Source: Ochromonas danica
Taxonomy: Eukaryota > Sar > Chrysophyceae > Chromulinales > Chromulinaceae
Length of the DNA: 59,910 nucleotides
Direction: 5' to 3'
Assembly: GCA_015146655.1 (NCBI GenBank)
Contig: VKHL01000165.1
Coordinates: 1 to 59,910, forward strand
The notes under the pieces are model-generated. The model saw only the letters and a list, made by a program, of their open reading frames with translations. It was not told where the DNA came from and searched no databases. Below, piece after piece: positions 15,123-24,372 of this stretch. Numbering within the stretch: position 1 is the first letter of the stretch; each line of letters opens with the position of its first letter. The position numbers and the translations under genes were made by a program.

Positions 15123-16163
15123 ATGCATATTACAGTAATAACAGATAGTGGAGTGTCAACTCCCATGGATATTCCTGCCACATTTGATAGTGCTCTATTG
15201 TATAATTTGGCAGCAGGAGAAATTGGTGTCCCCATGATTCGACTTCGTCTCCTGCTGGATGGAGCCTTTGTCCCTTTTGGAAAAGACCTGGCTACTATTG
15301 GGATTCATGATGGTTCAGTTTTAACTGCAAAAGTTGCGGAACCTACCAAGGGGCCCAGCATTCTGGATATTCCTGCAACTGTGCCTCCTGATCAGCTGCT
15401 GGCCATGACTCGAGATGATCCTGCCCTCCTTGACGAATATCACTTCTTCGATCCAGAACTTGGAGAGGCCCTTACAACTGGAGATATCACCAAGGTTCGC
15501 TCAGCATTGATGAAGAAGTTCCTGAATCATCACCACAAAATCTTCGCGGAGGAACAAAAACTAAAAGCTGCTGAGGCAGATCCTGACAATCCAGAAAATC
15601 AGAAGATTATTGAGGAAGCAGTAAGTTGAGCAACTATAGATGGGTTTTCTTTGCTTAATGTTAGGGGGACTAATTGAGATTTTCGATAGATTCGTAAGCA
15701 GAATATCCAAGCCAATAAAGCGGCTGCTTTGGAAAATCTGCCAGAAGCATTTGCTGCCGTCACCATGCTTTATGTCAATATCGAGGTTAACAATTTCCCC
15801 ATTAAGGCATTCGTGGATAGTGGGGCTCAAACAACCACTATGAGTAAAGCCTGTGCTGAAAGATGTGGGATAACTCGCCTAATAGACACGAACTACAGTG
15901 GAGTGACCAGAGGCGTGGGGATGAGTAGAACTGTGGGCAGAATTCATATTGCACAAATGAAGTTTGGTAACTATGTTTTCCCTATATCGATTTCTGTTAT
16001 TGAAAGCTCCACAGTGGACTTCTTGCTGGGACTAGATGCCTTGAGAAGATATCGTTGTTGCATCGACTTGCACAAGAATGTGCTGCGCATTGATGTTGTC
16101 GATGGAACTGAGGAGATTCCATTTCTCCCTGAAAGTGAGTTGCCATCTAACACTTTTAAGTAA
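15123..16163 (+). CDS. DDI1: DDI1-type ubiquitin shuttle/aspartic protease
   Basis: Two exons (15123-15620 and 15690-16163) encode 323 residues. Residues 1-75 are a ubiquitin-like domain. A helical linker (to about 180) precedes the retropepsin-like domain, which has the active-site loop AFVDSGAQTTTMS, ACAERCGITRLID, GRIHIAQMKF, and the LLGLDALRRYRCCIDL flap-distal segment, ending LPESELP as in other Ddi1 proteins. Ddi1 is a homodimeric host aspartic protease and proteasome shuttle. It clips heavily ubiquitinated substrates such as Nrf1-type transcription factors. No C-terminal UBA domain is present, as in many non-yeast forms. The catalytic D-S-G triad is intact. Despite the retropepsin fold this is an ordinary cellular gene, with one intron of 69 nt and no flanking element. 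Confidence 0.95.
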
Positions 16164-16267
16164 TAGCGAAAGCTTAACGAAAAGACTTCTGATATAATAA
16201 GATCTATTGATGGTGTAAAGTTTGCGCTAAAGTGTTAACTGATGTTTAACTGTCTTAGTTGTTGCAT

Positions 16268-17736
16268 TCACTCCACCTCTAGTCTAGCAGCTGTCAGGAA
16301 TTCTTTTTCAATAACTCCCACCGCACCAGCGACCTTGAAGAAGGTATCTTTCCCTAACATGCCCAAGGATCCTGAAAGAGTTTCGATAGTGCCGAGAATA
16401 TGAGACTTGCCCACAAGGAGGGAGGTATGAAGCTTCCTGTTGTTCTCATAGCGACTTGACAACTCGGAGATATCCTTTTCAGAGCTTTTGGCCACAATAT
16501 TCTTTGCCACGGCTAGCGCGTCTTGCATGCCCTGATTAGCTCCTTGGCCAAAGAATGGGGCCCTGTGAATCACACGAATCAGAATGAATAAAAATGAATA
16601 GAGAGGAAAAGAAGGAGCACGTACATTGGATGCGCACTATCTCCAGCTAGCACAACTCTGCCTGATGGCGACGACCAATGATCCAATGGAAATACACGAT
16701 CTTTCACCGCAAGGTCGAAGACACGGCCACCCTTTTGGACTTCAGCCAGTACACGCTCAATCTCGCCGATATCACTTAAGCCACCGCGAGCTAACTGATT
16801 GCGCAGATATGACAAGCTTTCCTCACGAGAAGACAAAGCCCATCCAATGTTCTCGCCATGAAAAGGGACATCATTCTCTTTGTAGACCACAGCAACCACA
16901 TGTTGGATACCCTCCAAACCTCCATAGGAGCTGACCAAGCCATAGATTCCATCCCCCATGTATTGATGAAATGAGCGATCATCGCCTTTCCTGAGATCCT
17001 TGTTAGGCGGAGTTACGCAGAATGCTATGCGCAATCCGGAATATGCCTCGTGTTCTCCAATAGTGTTGCCCAGGATATATTTGCACCCAAGATGTCTTCG
17101 AACCATGGAATTGACTCCATCAGCCCCCACAACCAAATCAAAGTTTGATAAGACTTGACCATTCGAAAACTCCACACGGACTCCCTCGTCTTCTTCTGAT
17201 ATTCCGGCAACACTATGATTTTGCAGGAATTGAATTTTCCCTGCGGAAGGATGATTTCTGTTGGCCTTGTGCAACAACGAAACAAGCGCATCTCTCATGA
17301 TCGAATACGACCCTTGATAGAGAGAAGGATACTTCTTCATTGCTTCGGCAATTTGAAAATCATAGAGTAAATTTTCTTTGCTATTGACGCATCGAACGGA
17401 TTGAAAAGGTTGAGCAACCAACTTCAATTCATTTAATAGTCCCAGACGATGCAATACACTTGCTCCACCAGTCATTTGCAACCCCCCGCCAATTTGAGGC
17501 TGAAGGATATCACTTCGACCTTCACAAAGAGTGATTTGTTCAACATTGGGACAAAGTCGTTGCAATGCTGCAGTCAATGTTAAACCTGTGACACCAGCAC
17601 CAACAACGCAAATCTTTTGTATAGGTCGAAGATGACCATCACAACAAATCATCAACCATTGCAAGACAAAGATACCAAGAAAGGAAACGGTCCACAACCT
17701 GCCTACTGAACGTGAACCAATCATTTGCATTGGCAT
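16268..17736 (-). CDS. FAD-dependent monooxygenase (zeaxanthin epoxidase/salicylate hydroxylase-like class)
   Basis: Two exons (17736-16625 and 16562-16268) give 468 residues. Class A flavin monooxygenase hallmarks are all present: the dinucleotide-binding GAGVTG (residues 46-51), the DG motif in VGADGVNSMVRRHLG, and the second FAD motif GRVVLAGDSAHPMAPFFGQG. The last spans the intron and confirms it. The enzyme should use NAD(P)H and O2 to hydroxylate or epoxidise a substrate I cannot infer. Residues 15-32 form a strong hydrophobic segment, so the protein is probably routed to the secretory pathway, an organelle or a membrane. There is no extra FHA or MORN domain of the plant zeaxanthin epoxidase kind. 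It shares a 561 bp divergent spacer with NBP35. Confidence 0.88.
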
Positions 17737-18297
17737 TGGCTTCTTGTCGCTCGTGTTCCAGAGTCAGAGTTCTGTTCTTCTCTTCTCTTCTGTTCTTCTC
17801 AACTGCAACCACCACAGAACATCTTGTCCCTGATTGAGGAATTACATACCACTTCCCATTCCGTTGCACACCTTATTTCTTTTCTCTGAAAAGTGGAGTT
17901 GAAAAGCCGAAATCCCGTTTCCGGGAGCGGAAGTGTAGAGCAAGAAGTTGGTGAGATGCGGGGAATCGAGAGAGAGTGAGAGGGTGAGAGAGAGTGAGTG
18001 GCGGGTGCGTGGGTGAGTGGAAGGGTCCACCGGCTCCTCGTGGTCGGAACATGGAACTTTTCTTCCAATGGCGTCGCGCCTTCTTGTTCGAGCTGTCCTC
18101 CCTCACAGTCTTGTCATCATCCCAGATTGATTCAGCAAGAAGAAGATTGAACAGAAGAATTTGCTTTCCCTAGACGAAGAAGGAAGTAGATCTCATCCTT
18201 GACATTCACGAAGTTAGAAAGAAAAAAGCGTGGTGATTACCTCTCTACGTTTGGCTATTTCCTCTACCAATTCTCAGAAGTTTCTTAGATTTTTAAT
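17737..18297. promoter_or_regulatory. divergent promoter region between monooxygenase and NBP35
   Basis: 561 bp between two head-to-head genes. It contains a GA/CT-rich simple tract at about 17965-18010. No recognisable core element or further gene was seen, and the short frames on the minus strand lack domains. Confidence 0.35.
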
Positions 18298-19498
18298 ATG
18301 GCGACACTAGCTTCCAAACCCAACTGTGTTGGGCCCCAATCAGATCAAGCAGGACGTGCAGATAGTTGTAATGGTTGTCCTAATCAAAATGCATGTGCTT
18401 CAGGCGAAGCGAAAAGTGACTCCTCCATGCAATGCGTCAAAGATCGATTGTCTCAAGTTAAGCATAAGATCTTGGTTCTCTCGGGCAAAGGAGGAGTCGG
18501 AAAGAGCACTTTCTCTGCTCAATTAGCCTTTGCTTTAGCCCAAGAAGGAAAGCAAGTGGGTTTGCTTGATATTGATATTTGCGGTCCTTCCATTCCCAGA
18601 ATGCTCGGTTTGGTTGGCCACGAAGTTCACCAAAGTGCTTCTGGCTGGTCTCCAGTCTATCTGGAAGAAAATCTTGCTGTCATGTCGATTGGCTTCATGC
18701 TTCCTTCCAAAGACGATGCTGTCATCTGGAGAGGACCTCGCAAGAATGGTCTGATCAAACAGTTTCTCACAGACGTGGTTTGGAATGAACTGGACTATCT
18801 CATCATTGATACTCCTCCTGGAACTTCTGATGAACATATTTCTATTGTTCAATATTTGAAATCGACTAAAATCGATGGTGCTGTGGTGATCACAACTCCA
18901 CAGGAAGTCTCTATGGATGACGTCCGTAAAGAACTTAATTTCTGCAAAAAGACTGGTAATTTTCCTTTTCTTATTGTGTAGGTTTGCTCTTTGTTGTATT
19001 CTAATTTTTTCAAATATGTCGTGCAACAGGTGTTCCGGTCTTAGGAGTGGTGGAGAACATGGCAGACATTCGACTGCCTTTCGCTTCGCTGGGAAGCCCT
19101 TACTCGGGCATTCGGTTGGTCAACAACGTCGGAGTTGATGTTACATCAACAACTATTGCCAAGTGAGTTTATTCTAATTGTGCGTTGTTAAAGTATTTCG
19201 TGGCTCATCAACTTGTTGAATTTGATTTAGAATAAAATCGCTCTGTCCAGAGCTGTTAAATTTGTTCATTGAATCAGATCTCTTCAAGTTACCCGAAGGA
19301 CAAAGTGAGAATACGCCTATGACTATGGCTAAAAGATTTCATGTTAATTATCTCGGAAAGCTGCCCATGGATCCTAATATGATGCGGGCGTGTGAGGAAG
19401 GAAAATCCTTCCTTGAATTATTCCCAGACTCACCAGCGGCGGCACCTTTTAGAGATGTGGTCCACAAGGTGATCGAGATAACACAACAGATGGTTTAA
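18298..19498 (+). CDS. NBP35: cytosolic Fe-S scaffold P-loop NTPase NBP35
   Basis: Three exons (18298-18955, 19030-19162, 19231-19498) give 352 residues. The N-terminal cluster ligands are Cys10, Cys24, Cys27 and Cys33 (CX13CX2CX5C), specific for Nbp35 and absent from Cfd1 and Ind1. The deviant Walker [11 protein letters not shown] sits at residues 62-71, followed by [14 protein letters not shown] and [13 protein letters not shown]. Nbp35 assembles 4Fe-4S clusters for cytosolic and nuclear proteins. The C-terminal CPxC pair that bridges the animal/fungal dimer is absent. The stretch after [11 protein letters not shown] instead reads [14 protein letters not shown] and resembles plant Nbp35, which works without a Cfd1 partner. 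The C-terminus ([19 protein letters not shown]) is otherwise normal. Confidence 0.93.
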
Positions 19499-20378
19499 AT
19501 ATGCTTGCTTATTTCAGCTTTTGATCTCAGTCTGAGTCATCAGTTTGGATTTCATATGAATTTGTGCACATACTTACATTATCACCATCCACTCCCCTGC
19601 TAAGGAGAGGCAGCAGATCGCATCATTATTGTTGTCCATGTCTTTCTTGAAGCTTTCCAACTTTTGATATAATTATGAGATGGCAATCTTTCCGAAAATG
19701 CTTTGACTATTATATGTGGTCTTGGCTTATTTCATGCCTTATTTTCATGTGATATCAAATTCCCCCTCTCCCTCTCCACCACTTCCACTATATTACCTTG
19801 AATATACATATTATAAATACTGCTACCTCTACCTAATTGTTGTCTCTGGGCAGGACGTTCTCCTCAGAGTCGTTGATTAGGAGACAATCTACCTTCTTGA
19901 CTCATCTTGTTGAGTTACTTGATGTAGTTTAGTTATTTCTTGTTTGTTGGTCAATGTTCCTTTTACTTGGATAACTCACCCCTTCGCAATAACTTCGCAT
20001 TTTTCTTTGCCTATCTGGTTGCTCCTTTCTTCCTCTCTCAGCACTTCTCTTGCATAAGTTACACTTGCATGGCTGCAATGCTATGGGTCATGAGCGAAGA
20101 GTTTTGTTTGGACGCCTAAATCAAGTGAAAGAATAAAGGAGTTTCTGTGATAATACAAAGTGCTATTTGAGCAGTTCATAATTGCTTGGGTGAGGAGACT
20201 GAGTGAAAGTATGATTGCTCTGAGACAGTTGTGGATGTTTGATGTCGTACGTACAGTAGCTCACCATATTTCTCTCTTTAATCCTAAGACTAACGCTAAC
20301 CATTCACAATCAAACCTTCTTGTATTATCACTTTACACATACATCCATTCCATTCCACCCATCTAGACAAGAAGTAGC
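19499..20378. other. intergenic region between convergent NBP35 and SLOG-like genes
   Basis: About 880 bp of AT-rich sequence with one short plus-strand frame lacking any domain. It presumably holds the 3' UTRs of both genes. No repeat or RNA gene was recognised. Confidence 0.35.
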
Positions 20379-21095
20379 TTAGTCGAGGTAGAATCGAATA
20401 ACATCGAGTGTGGACTCGAAGTCTTCGCACGGCCCCAGGATAGTGTAGGAGTTGTGATAGACGAAGATGAGCACTTTGTCCACATCTGCTAAGATCTTGT
20501 AATTACAAAGATTAGCAGCTTCTTTTAAATCCATTTCATCATATTTCGGTTGTTCAATTAGATTGGTCACACGGGTTAGCAAATTTTGCATCTCTGCGGG
20601 TTGTTTGGCGAGACTTTGTGGTAGAATGACAGTGAGCAGGTCTGGATTACAGGCTCGCAGGGCACCTCGTATAACAGCTAGATTGGTGCCATTACCTCCA
20701 CCTGAGGTATAGACATGGTTACCACTGAGCACGAGAGCGTAGGAGAGCAGCTCGATCATCTGCTGCTGGTTCTCACTCAGATCCTGTGTGCCGAGGATAC
20801 CAATCTTTTTCAGTTCGCCGGACTGAATCTGGTTGAAGTTCTGAATGATGAGCTGTCCTACTTCACCATAAGGACCTGAAGGAGAGATGAGGAAGGTCTT
20901 AGCTGCGGGGGGTTGACTTGGGGTGGCAGGGCCTGGACTGACTGTGTTGGACATGGCCACCACCCACGAGGAAGAAGAAGAAGAAGAAGAATGAGACAAC
21001 CATCTTCTTCTTGATAGAGAGAAACTGCTGACTTGACTTGAGATGGAGAGAGATAATAGAAGCAGGTAGAAGAGAGTGATATGATATGATAGCAT
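20379..21095 (-). CDS. SLOG/LOG-like Rossmann protein of cyanobacterial type, probably plastid-targeted
   Basis: A single exon of 238 residues. Residues 1-25 are a strong signal peptide ending SSQVSSF, and the next stretch (SLSRRRWLSHSSSSSSSS) is Arg/Ser-rich. Signal peptide, then Phe at the expected cleavage site, then a positively charged transit region is the bipartite leader used by heterokont algae for plastid import. The mature part has GILGTQDLSENQQQMIELLS, the glycine-rich YTSGGGNGTNLAVIRGAL, and TVILPQSLAKQP. This matches the nucleotide-binding SLOG superfamily (LOG, DprA and related). It resembles proteins in cyanobacteria that are often labelled 'DNA recombination-mediator protein A-like'. 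The substrate is unknown, and the DNA-related label should not be taken as function. The in-frame ATG at 21095 is used as start. Confidence 0.72.
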   Translation of the reverse strand: MLSYHITLFYLLLLSLSISSQVSSFSLSRRRWLSHSSSSSSSSWVVAMSNTVSPGPATPSQPPAAKTFLISPSGPYGEVGQLIIQNFNQIQSGELKKIGILGTQDLSENQQQMIELLSYALVLSGNHVYTSGGGNGTNLAVIRGALRACNPDLLTVILPQSLAKQPAEMQNLLTRVTNLIEQPKYDEMDLKEAANLCNYKILADVDKVLIFVYHNSYTILGPCEDFESTLDVIRFYLD

Positions 21096-21248
21096 CACTA
21101 TCTTATACTAATCAGTAGTTGTCATACATGGACTAAGTCAATCTCACTCAGTTCTAGATAGACAAAAGGCTAATGTTCCAGAATACCAGATTTCCTGTTG
21201 CTTCACCCCAACAAGTTAAGAAACATCGGACTTGACCAAAGTGAAGGC

Positions 21249-21464
21249 CTAGGCATTGACATTCTCAATCAAGCGACGAAGATGGTGGTATGCCTCAGTA
21301 GTAGAAAGACGCGATTCAACAATGAGGCGATCAATTTTATTCAAGACCAAACAAGGCTTCATGCGCTCACGAAGTGCCTTGTAAATGACCGCTGTGAAGA
21401 GATGATTTTCTTCTAGCATTTGGCCAAGCATTGGAGGAGAAGTTTTCTTTTTCATAGTTGTCAT
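21249..21464 (-). pseudogene. fragment of an EFL1-type ribosome-release GTPase
   Basis: A 71-codon open frame. Its second half reads ALRERMKPCLVLNKIDRLIV followed by TTEAYHHLRRLIENVNA. This is the G4 (NKID) region of elongation factor-like GTPase 1 (EFL1/Ria1), which releases eIF6/Tif6 from 60S subunits. Neither the preceding G1-G3 motifs nor any of the ~900 downstream residues is present, so it is an isolated relic of a gene that must be intact elsewhere. The first ~30 codons do not match EFL1. Confidence 0.65.
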
Positions 21465-21535
21465 GTTTAGAACGTCATGTTAAGTTCACAGAGCAGCACT
21501 AATCGAAGAGCACTACAGTATCCTATCCTTTCCTC

Positions 21536-22084
21536 ATGTTGGAACACAGAGAGACAATATGGACAATCACCATCAGGTTTTACATCAAATCCCACATAGT
21601 TCTTATCTTCTATCACAGCGATTCGATAGAAATTAAGAATATTCTAAATTCCTATCGAATTGCTGTGATAGAAGACAAGAACTATCAAAGTGGAGATCTG
21701 ATTTCTTTCCCTCAACTTTGTGCAGAGTTAATAGCGCTTCACCAACACAACAACGGAGAGACTGAAAGACCATTGAAGAGAATCAAACTAGATCTGAAAG
21801 TGGAAGATCTAATGAAAAGCCCTTTGGTTGGTATCAGAGTGAATGGCAGATATTTTTACTTTTATTTGTTTTCAATGACCGAACAAATTGAAACAGCAAT
21901 AAGAACATAAACGAAAGCCAACAAACCAACGAAAGTCTATCGATTGGGAGGAGGATTTCACTTTTACGACAAAGATGAGAGAAAGACGATCATATCTATC
22001 TTGGATTGTTTGCAATTCTATTTAACTAAAATTTCATCAGATGCTTCGAGAATGCATTCGAATGACAAAACTACTCAAGTTTAG
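21536..22084 (+). pseudogene. interrupted open frame of unknown family
   Basis: One reading frame runs from 21536 to 22084 with a single in-frame TAA at 21908-21910. The part from about 21650 reads like protein: SYRIAVIEDKNY, FPQLCAELIALHQHNN, LVGIRVNGRYFYFYLF, and after the stop VYRLGGGFHFYDKDERKTI and ILDCLQFYL. I do not recognise the family. The frame starts inside a 39-bp inverted repeat (21596-21685), so the first ~50 codons are probably not original. It could be a broken host gene or a two-exon gene with a missed splice site, but I see no good GT-AG pair around the stop. Confidence 0.4.
21596..21685. repeat. imperfect palindrome, 39-bp arms with 12-bp loop
   Basis: Arm 21596-21634 (starting atagttcttatcttctatca) is the reverse complement of 21647-21685 with about three mismatches. 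Transcribed, it would form a strong hairpin. The bases inside the arms are not simple sequence, so this is a genuine fold-back structure. Confidence 0.85.
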
Positions 22085-22511
22085 TGACTCGTTTAAATCC
22101 TCTTTCTCTTCTCTGATTAACACAGTTTCCCCTTAATTTAAACCATACTTAGTTAAGAAATCAAATAAAATCCATAGGCTTGTGTAAGTTTAATAACCCT
22201 TCCAGTTTCATGGGTAGTTTTGATGAATGAACTAGAATGCGAACTTACAAGGTGAACTTAACTTCACTATCATTTGTGTCACGAGGTAAACGGTGTAGAG
22301 TTTACACATCTCTCACTGTTATTAGTTATAATACTTTGGTCTAGTATACACTTAGCCTACAACAACAACAACAAAACATCATCATAACTACAGTATGCTC
22401 AAGATACAACTCCATTCTCTTCTATTCTCTTATCTTGTGTCTATCGAAATGTCTATGAAAAAGAGAAACAAGATCATGACTGGTTAGTCTAGTAATAACA
22501 TTCTGCACACT
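22085..22511. other. intergenic region with no recognised gene
   Basis: AT-rich sequence downstream of the glycosyltransferase stop codon, with a short caa repeat near 22360-22375. Probably the 3' UTR of the minus-strand gene. Confidence 0.35.
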
Positions 22512-23978
22512 CTAATCAACATCTTCTTCTGTCCTATTTCTCCTGCTGGGAACTACAACTCTAACTTGTGCTCGTTGAGACATCACAAGCTTTTTCCAGT
22601 CCTCTACACTCATGGCCCATGTATTTTTGGTCTTATTCCTGGAGAATGCAGTGCTGCCTTCCATGAAAGCAATTAGCGATGGGCCCGCAGTTTTAAACTT
22701 TGATGGTTTGTGATCATTGCGAACGAAGAGCCTCACTTCTGTGTCATTGTAAGGCAGCTGCCATAAGGAATAGTAAGCTAGATAGATCTCTTTGACGCGG
22801 CTTTGGCCTGGAGGAAGGATGCAATGAGCGAGCACTGCGCTAGGCAGGCGCTTGTTGAGAGCTCGAGCTGTGGCACGAACTGGAAAACGATGGAAACTTA
22901 GCCGTTTGATATTATTATTCAAACAGTTTCGAACAAAGCGGCCCTCTGACAAGAAGGTTACACGATTGTTTCGCTTTCCCTCTTTAGGCGAAGTGACCCA
23001 TCCGTGGTGGTCCAAATGGCGAAAGCTTCTGTTCATGGAGGTGGACCATTGGACCTGCCAGCGATACAAGACATTATTGACTGCTACTTGATCATCTGGT
23101 CCTTCTGGAGACTTTTTCTCCCAGAGACTGTGGTTGAATGTTAGCAGTTCTCCAGTGACGGGATGGCGGTGATGGTATGGCGATGCAGTCTTCTGTGGAG
23201 ATCGTCTCCAGAGGTGATAGGCTTCAAACTCGACCTGCTGCTGCCGCATATCACCCAACACAGCGTCGAAGAACTCTACAGAGAAAGAAGAGGCCTTGAC
23301 AAAGAAAAAGCCCATGCAGAATGTCGTCCCCCACAGCTTGGAGAGATCGCGCGGAAACCATCCCCTGGAGGCGATGACATGAGACTCTGTGGCATAGCGA
23401 TTGATATCTTGATAAGGACTAGACAGCCATAAGGCATCCAGATCACTGAGGAGGAGGTCATGCCCTTGCTTGAGCAAGGAGGTGATGATCTCCAAACGCT
23501 TGAGCCACACCCAGGAAGAGGAGGAGGACTGGTTAGCCTGCTGTGAGCTCTGCCATAGAGACTGTCCATGGAATAATGAGGTACAATGTAGCTGACTTTC
23601 CTCGAGCAAGGCAGTCATGTTGCCATCCAGACAGAAGATCTCCACACGATTCAGCGCTGCCGTGCTGTTGCGACAGGCTGTGCGATAGTAGACCAACCAG
23701 TTGAGCAGAAGGCGATGATAGCTCTGACCCACAAAGAGCAGCACCTTATGAGGCCTGTCGGTCTGACTGTTGTAGTTCAAGGCACAGCCCAGAGTGAAGT
23801 TGGTCAGCGGTAGCTCGCCGTACTCTGGCGAAAGAGGACGAACTGCCGTTGCTGCTGCCCGACTTTTCTTGTCCTCGCTGACGGACTTTCTGCTAATTTT
23901 ATGTACACTGCTCACATCCAAGAGAAATAGTGACAAGGAAAGGAAAAGGCAGAGAGTCAGTCTCCAAACGGGTCTCAT
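22512..23978 (-). CDS. Golgi-type glycosyltransferase, nucleotide-diphospho-sugar transferase family (GT77-like)
   Basis: An intronless gene of 488 residues. Residues 5-22 form a hydrophobic signal anchor, giving a type II membrane topology with a lumenal catalytic domain. That domain contains FVGQSYHRLLLNWLVYYRTA, WVWLKRLEIITSLLKQGHD, the metal-binding DxD in LLLSDLDALWL, and GTTFCMGFFFVKAS, followed later by FNHSLWE and DDQVAVNNVLY. This order is typical of the PF03407-type nucleotide-diphospho-sugar transferases (plant RGXT/XEG113 relatives), which decorate cell-wall polymers or glycoproteins. Several N-x-S/T sites fit a secretory location. Donor and acceptor sugars cannot be inferred. Confidence 0.8.
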   Translation of the reverse strand: MRPVWRLTLCLFLSLSLFLLDVSSVHKISRKSVSEDKKSRAAATAVRPLSPEYGELPLTNFTLGCALNYNSQTDRPHKVLLFVGQSYHRLLLNWLVYYRTACRNSTAALNRVEIFCLDGNMTALLEESQLHCTSLFHGQSLWQSSQQANQSSSSSWVWLKRLEIITSLLKQGHDLLLSDLDALWLSSPYQDINRYATESHVIASRGWFPRDLSKLWGTTFCMGFFFVKASSFSVEFFDAVLGDMRQQQVEFEAYHLWRRSPQKTASPYHHRHPVTGELLTFNHSLWEKKSPEGPDDQVAVNNVLYRWQVQWSTSMNRSFRHLDHHGWVTSPKEGKRNNRVTFLSEGRFVRNCLNNNIKRLSFHRFPVRATARALNKRLPSAVLAHCILPPGQSRVKEIYLAYYSLWQLPYNDTEVRLFVRNDHKPSKFKTAGPSLIAFMEGSTAFSRNKTKNTWAMSVEDWKKLVMSQRAQVRVVVPSRRNRTEEDVD

Positions 23979-24021
23979 CGGATCTCATCGATTTGTTCAC
24001 CAGCCCGCAGCAGTGAGAGAG

Positions 24022-24112
24022 GTACGTAATACACTAAGAGGTACGTAATACACTAAGAGGTACGTAATACACTAAGAGTTACGTAATACACTAAGAGTTA
24101 CGTAATACATTA
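24022..24112. repeat. 19-bp tandem repeat, about five copies, in a divergent promoter
   Basis: The unit gtacgtaatacactaagag starts at 24022, 24041 and 24060. Two further copies beginning tt instead of gt start at 24079 and 24098, the last one decaying at its end. It sits in the roughly 395 bp between the start codons of the glycosyltransferase (-) and MSH1 (+), about 45 bp from the former. Each unit contains the palindromic core tacgta. Confidence 0.9.
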
Positions 24113-24372
24113 TTAAGTGGGAACGAACCAATTGACGAGTAAGTTATCAAAAGCGGGGTCAAGTCTTCTCAGTCACGATCACTGTAAGTGGGGGTATAAT
24201 TTGAGATAAAAGGCATTTCATTTCGGATAAATGAGCCACTTACCACCCATCTCTTCTAACATTACAATCAAATGCTTTGTCACTCTTTCACTATAACAAA
24301 GCCTAAAATATGAAGTTATAAGTCATCATTTGTGTGCTGGGTGGAGCATGAGGGAAAGTGGACACAAATAGG

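Noticed and set aside
15690-16163. Retropepsin-like aspartic protease domain as a possible retroelement remnant
   Set aside because: It is joined to a ubiquitin-like domain through a normal spliced gene and has the full DDI1 sequence pattern. There is no reverse transcriptase, LTR or gag-like sequence nearby.
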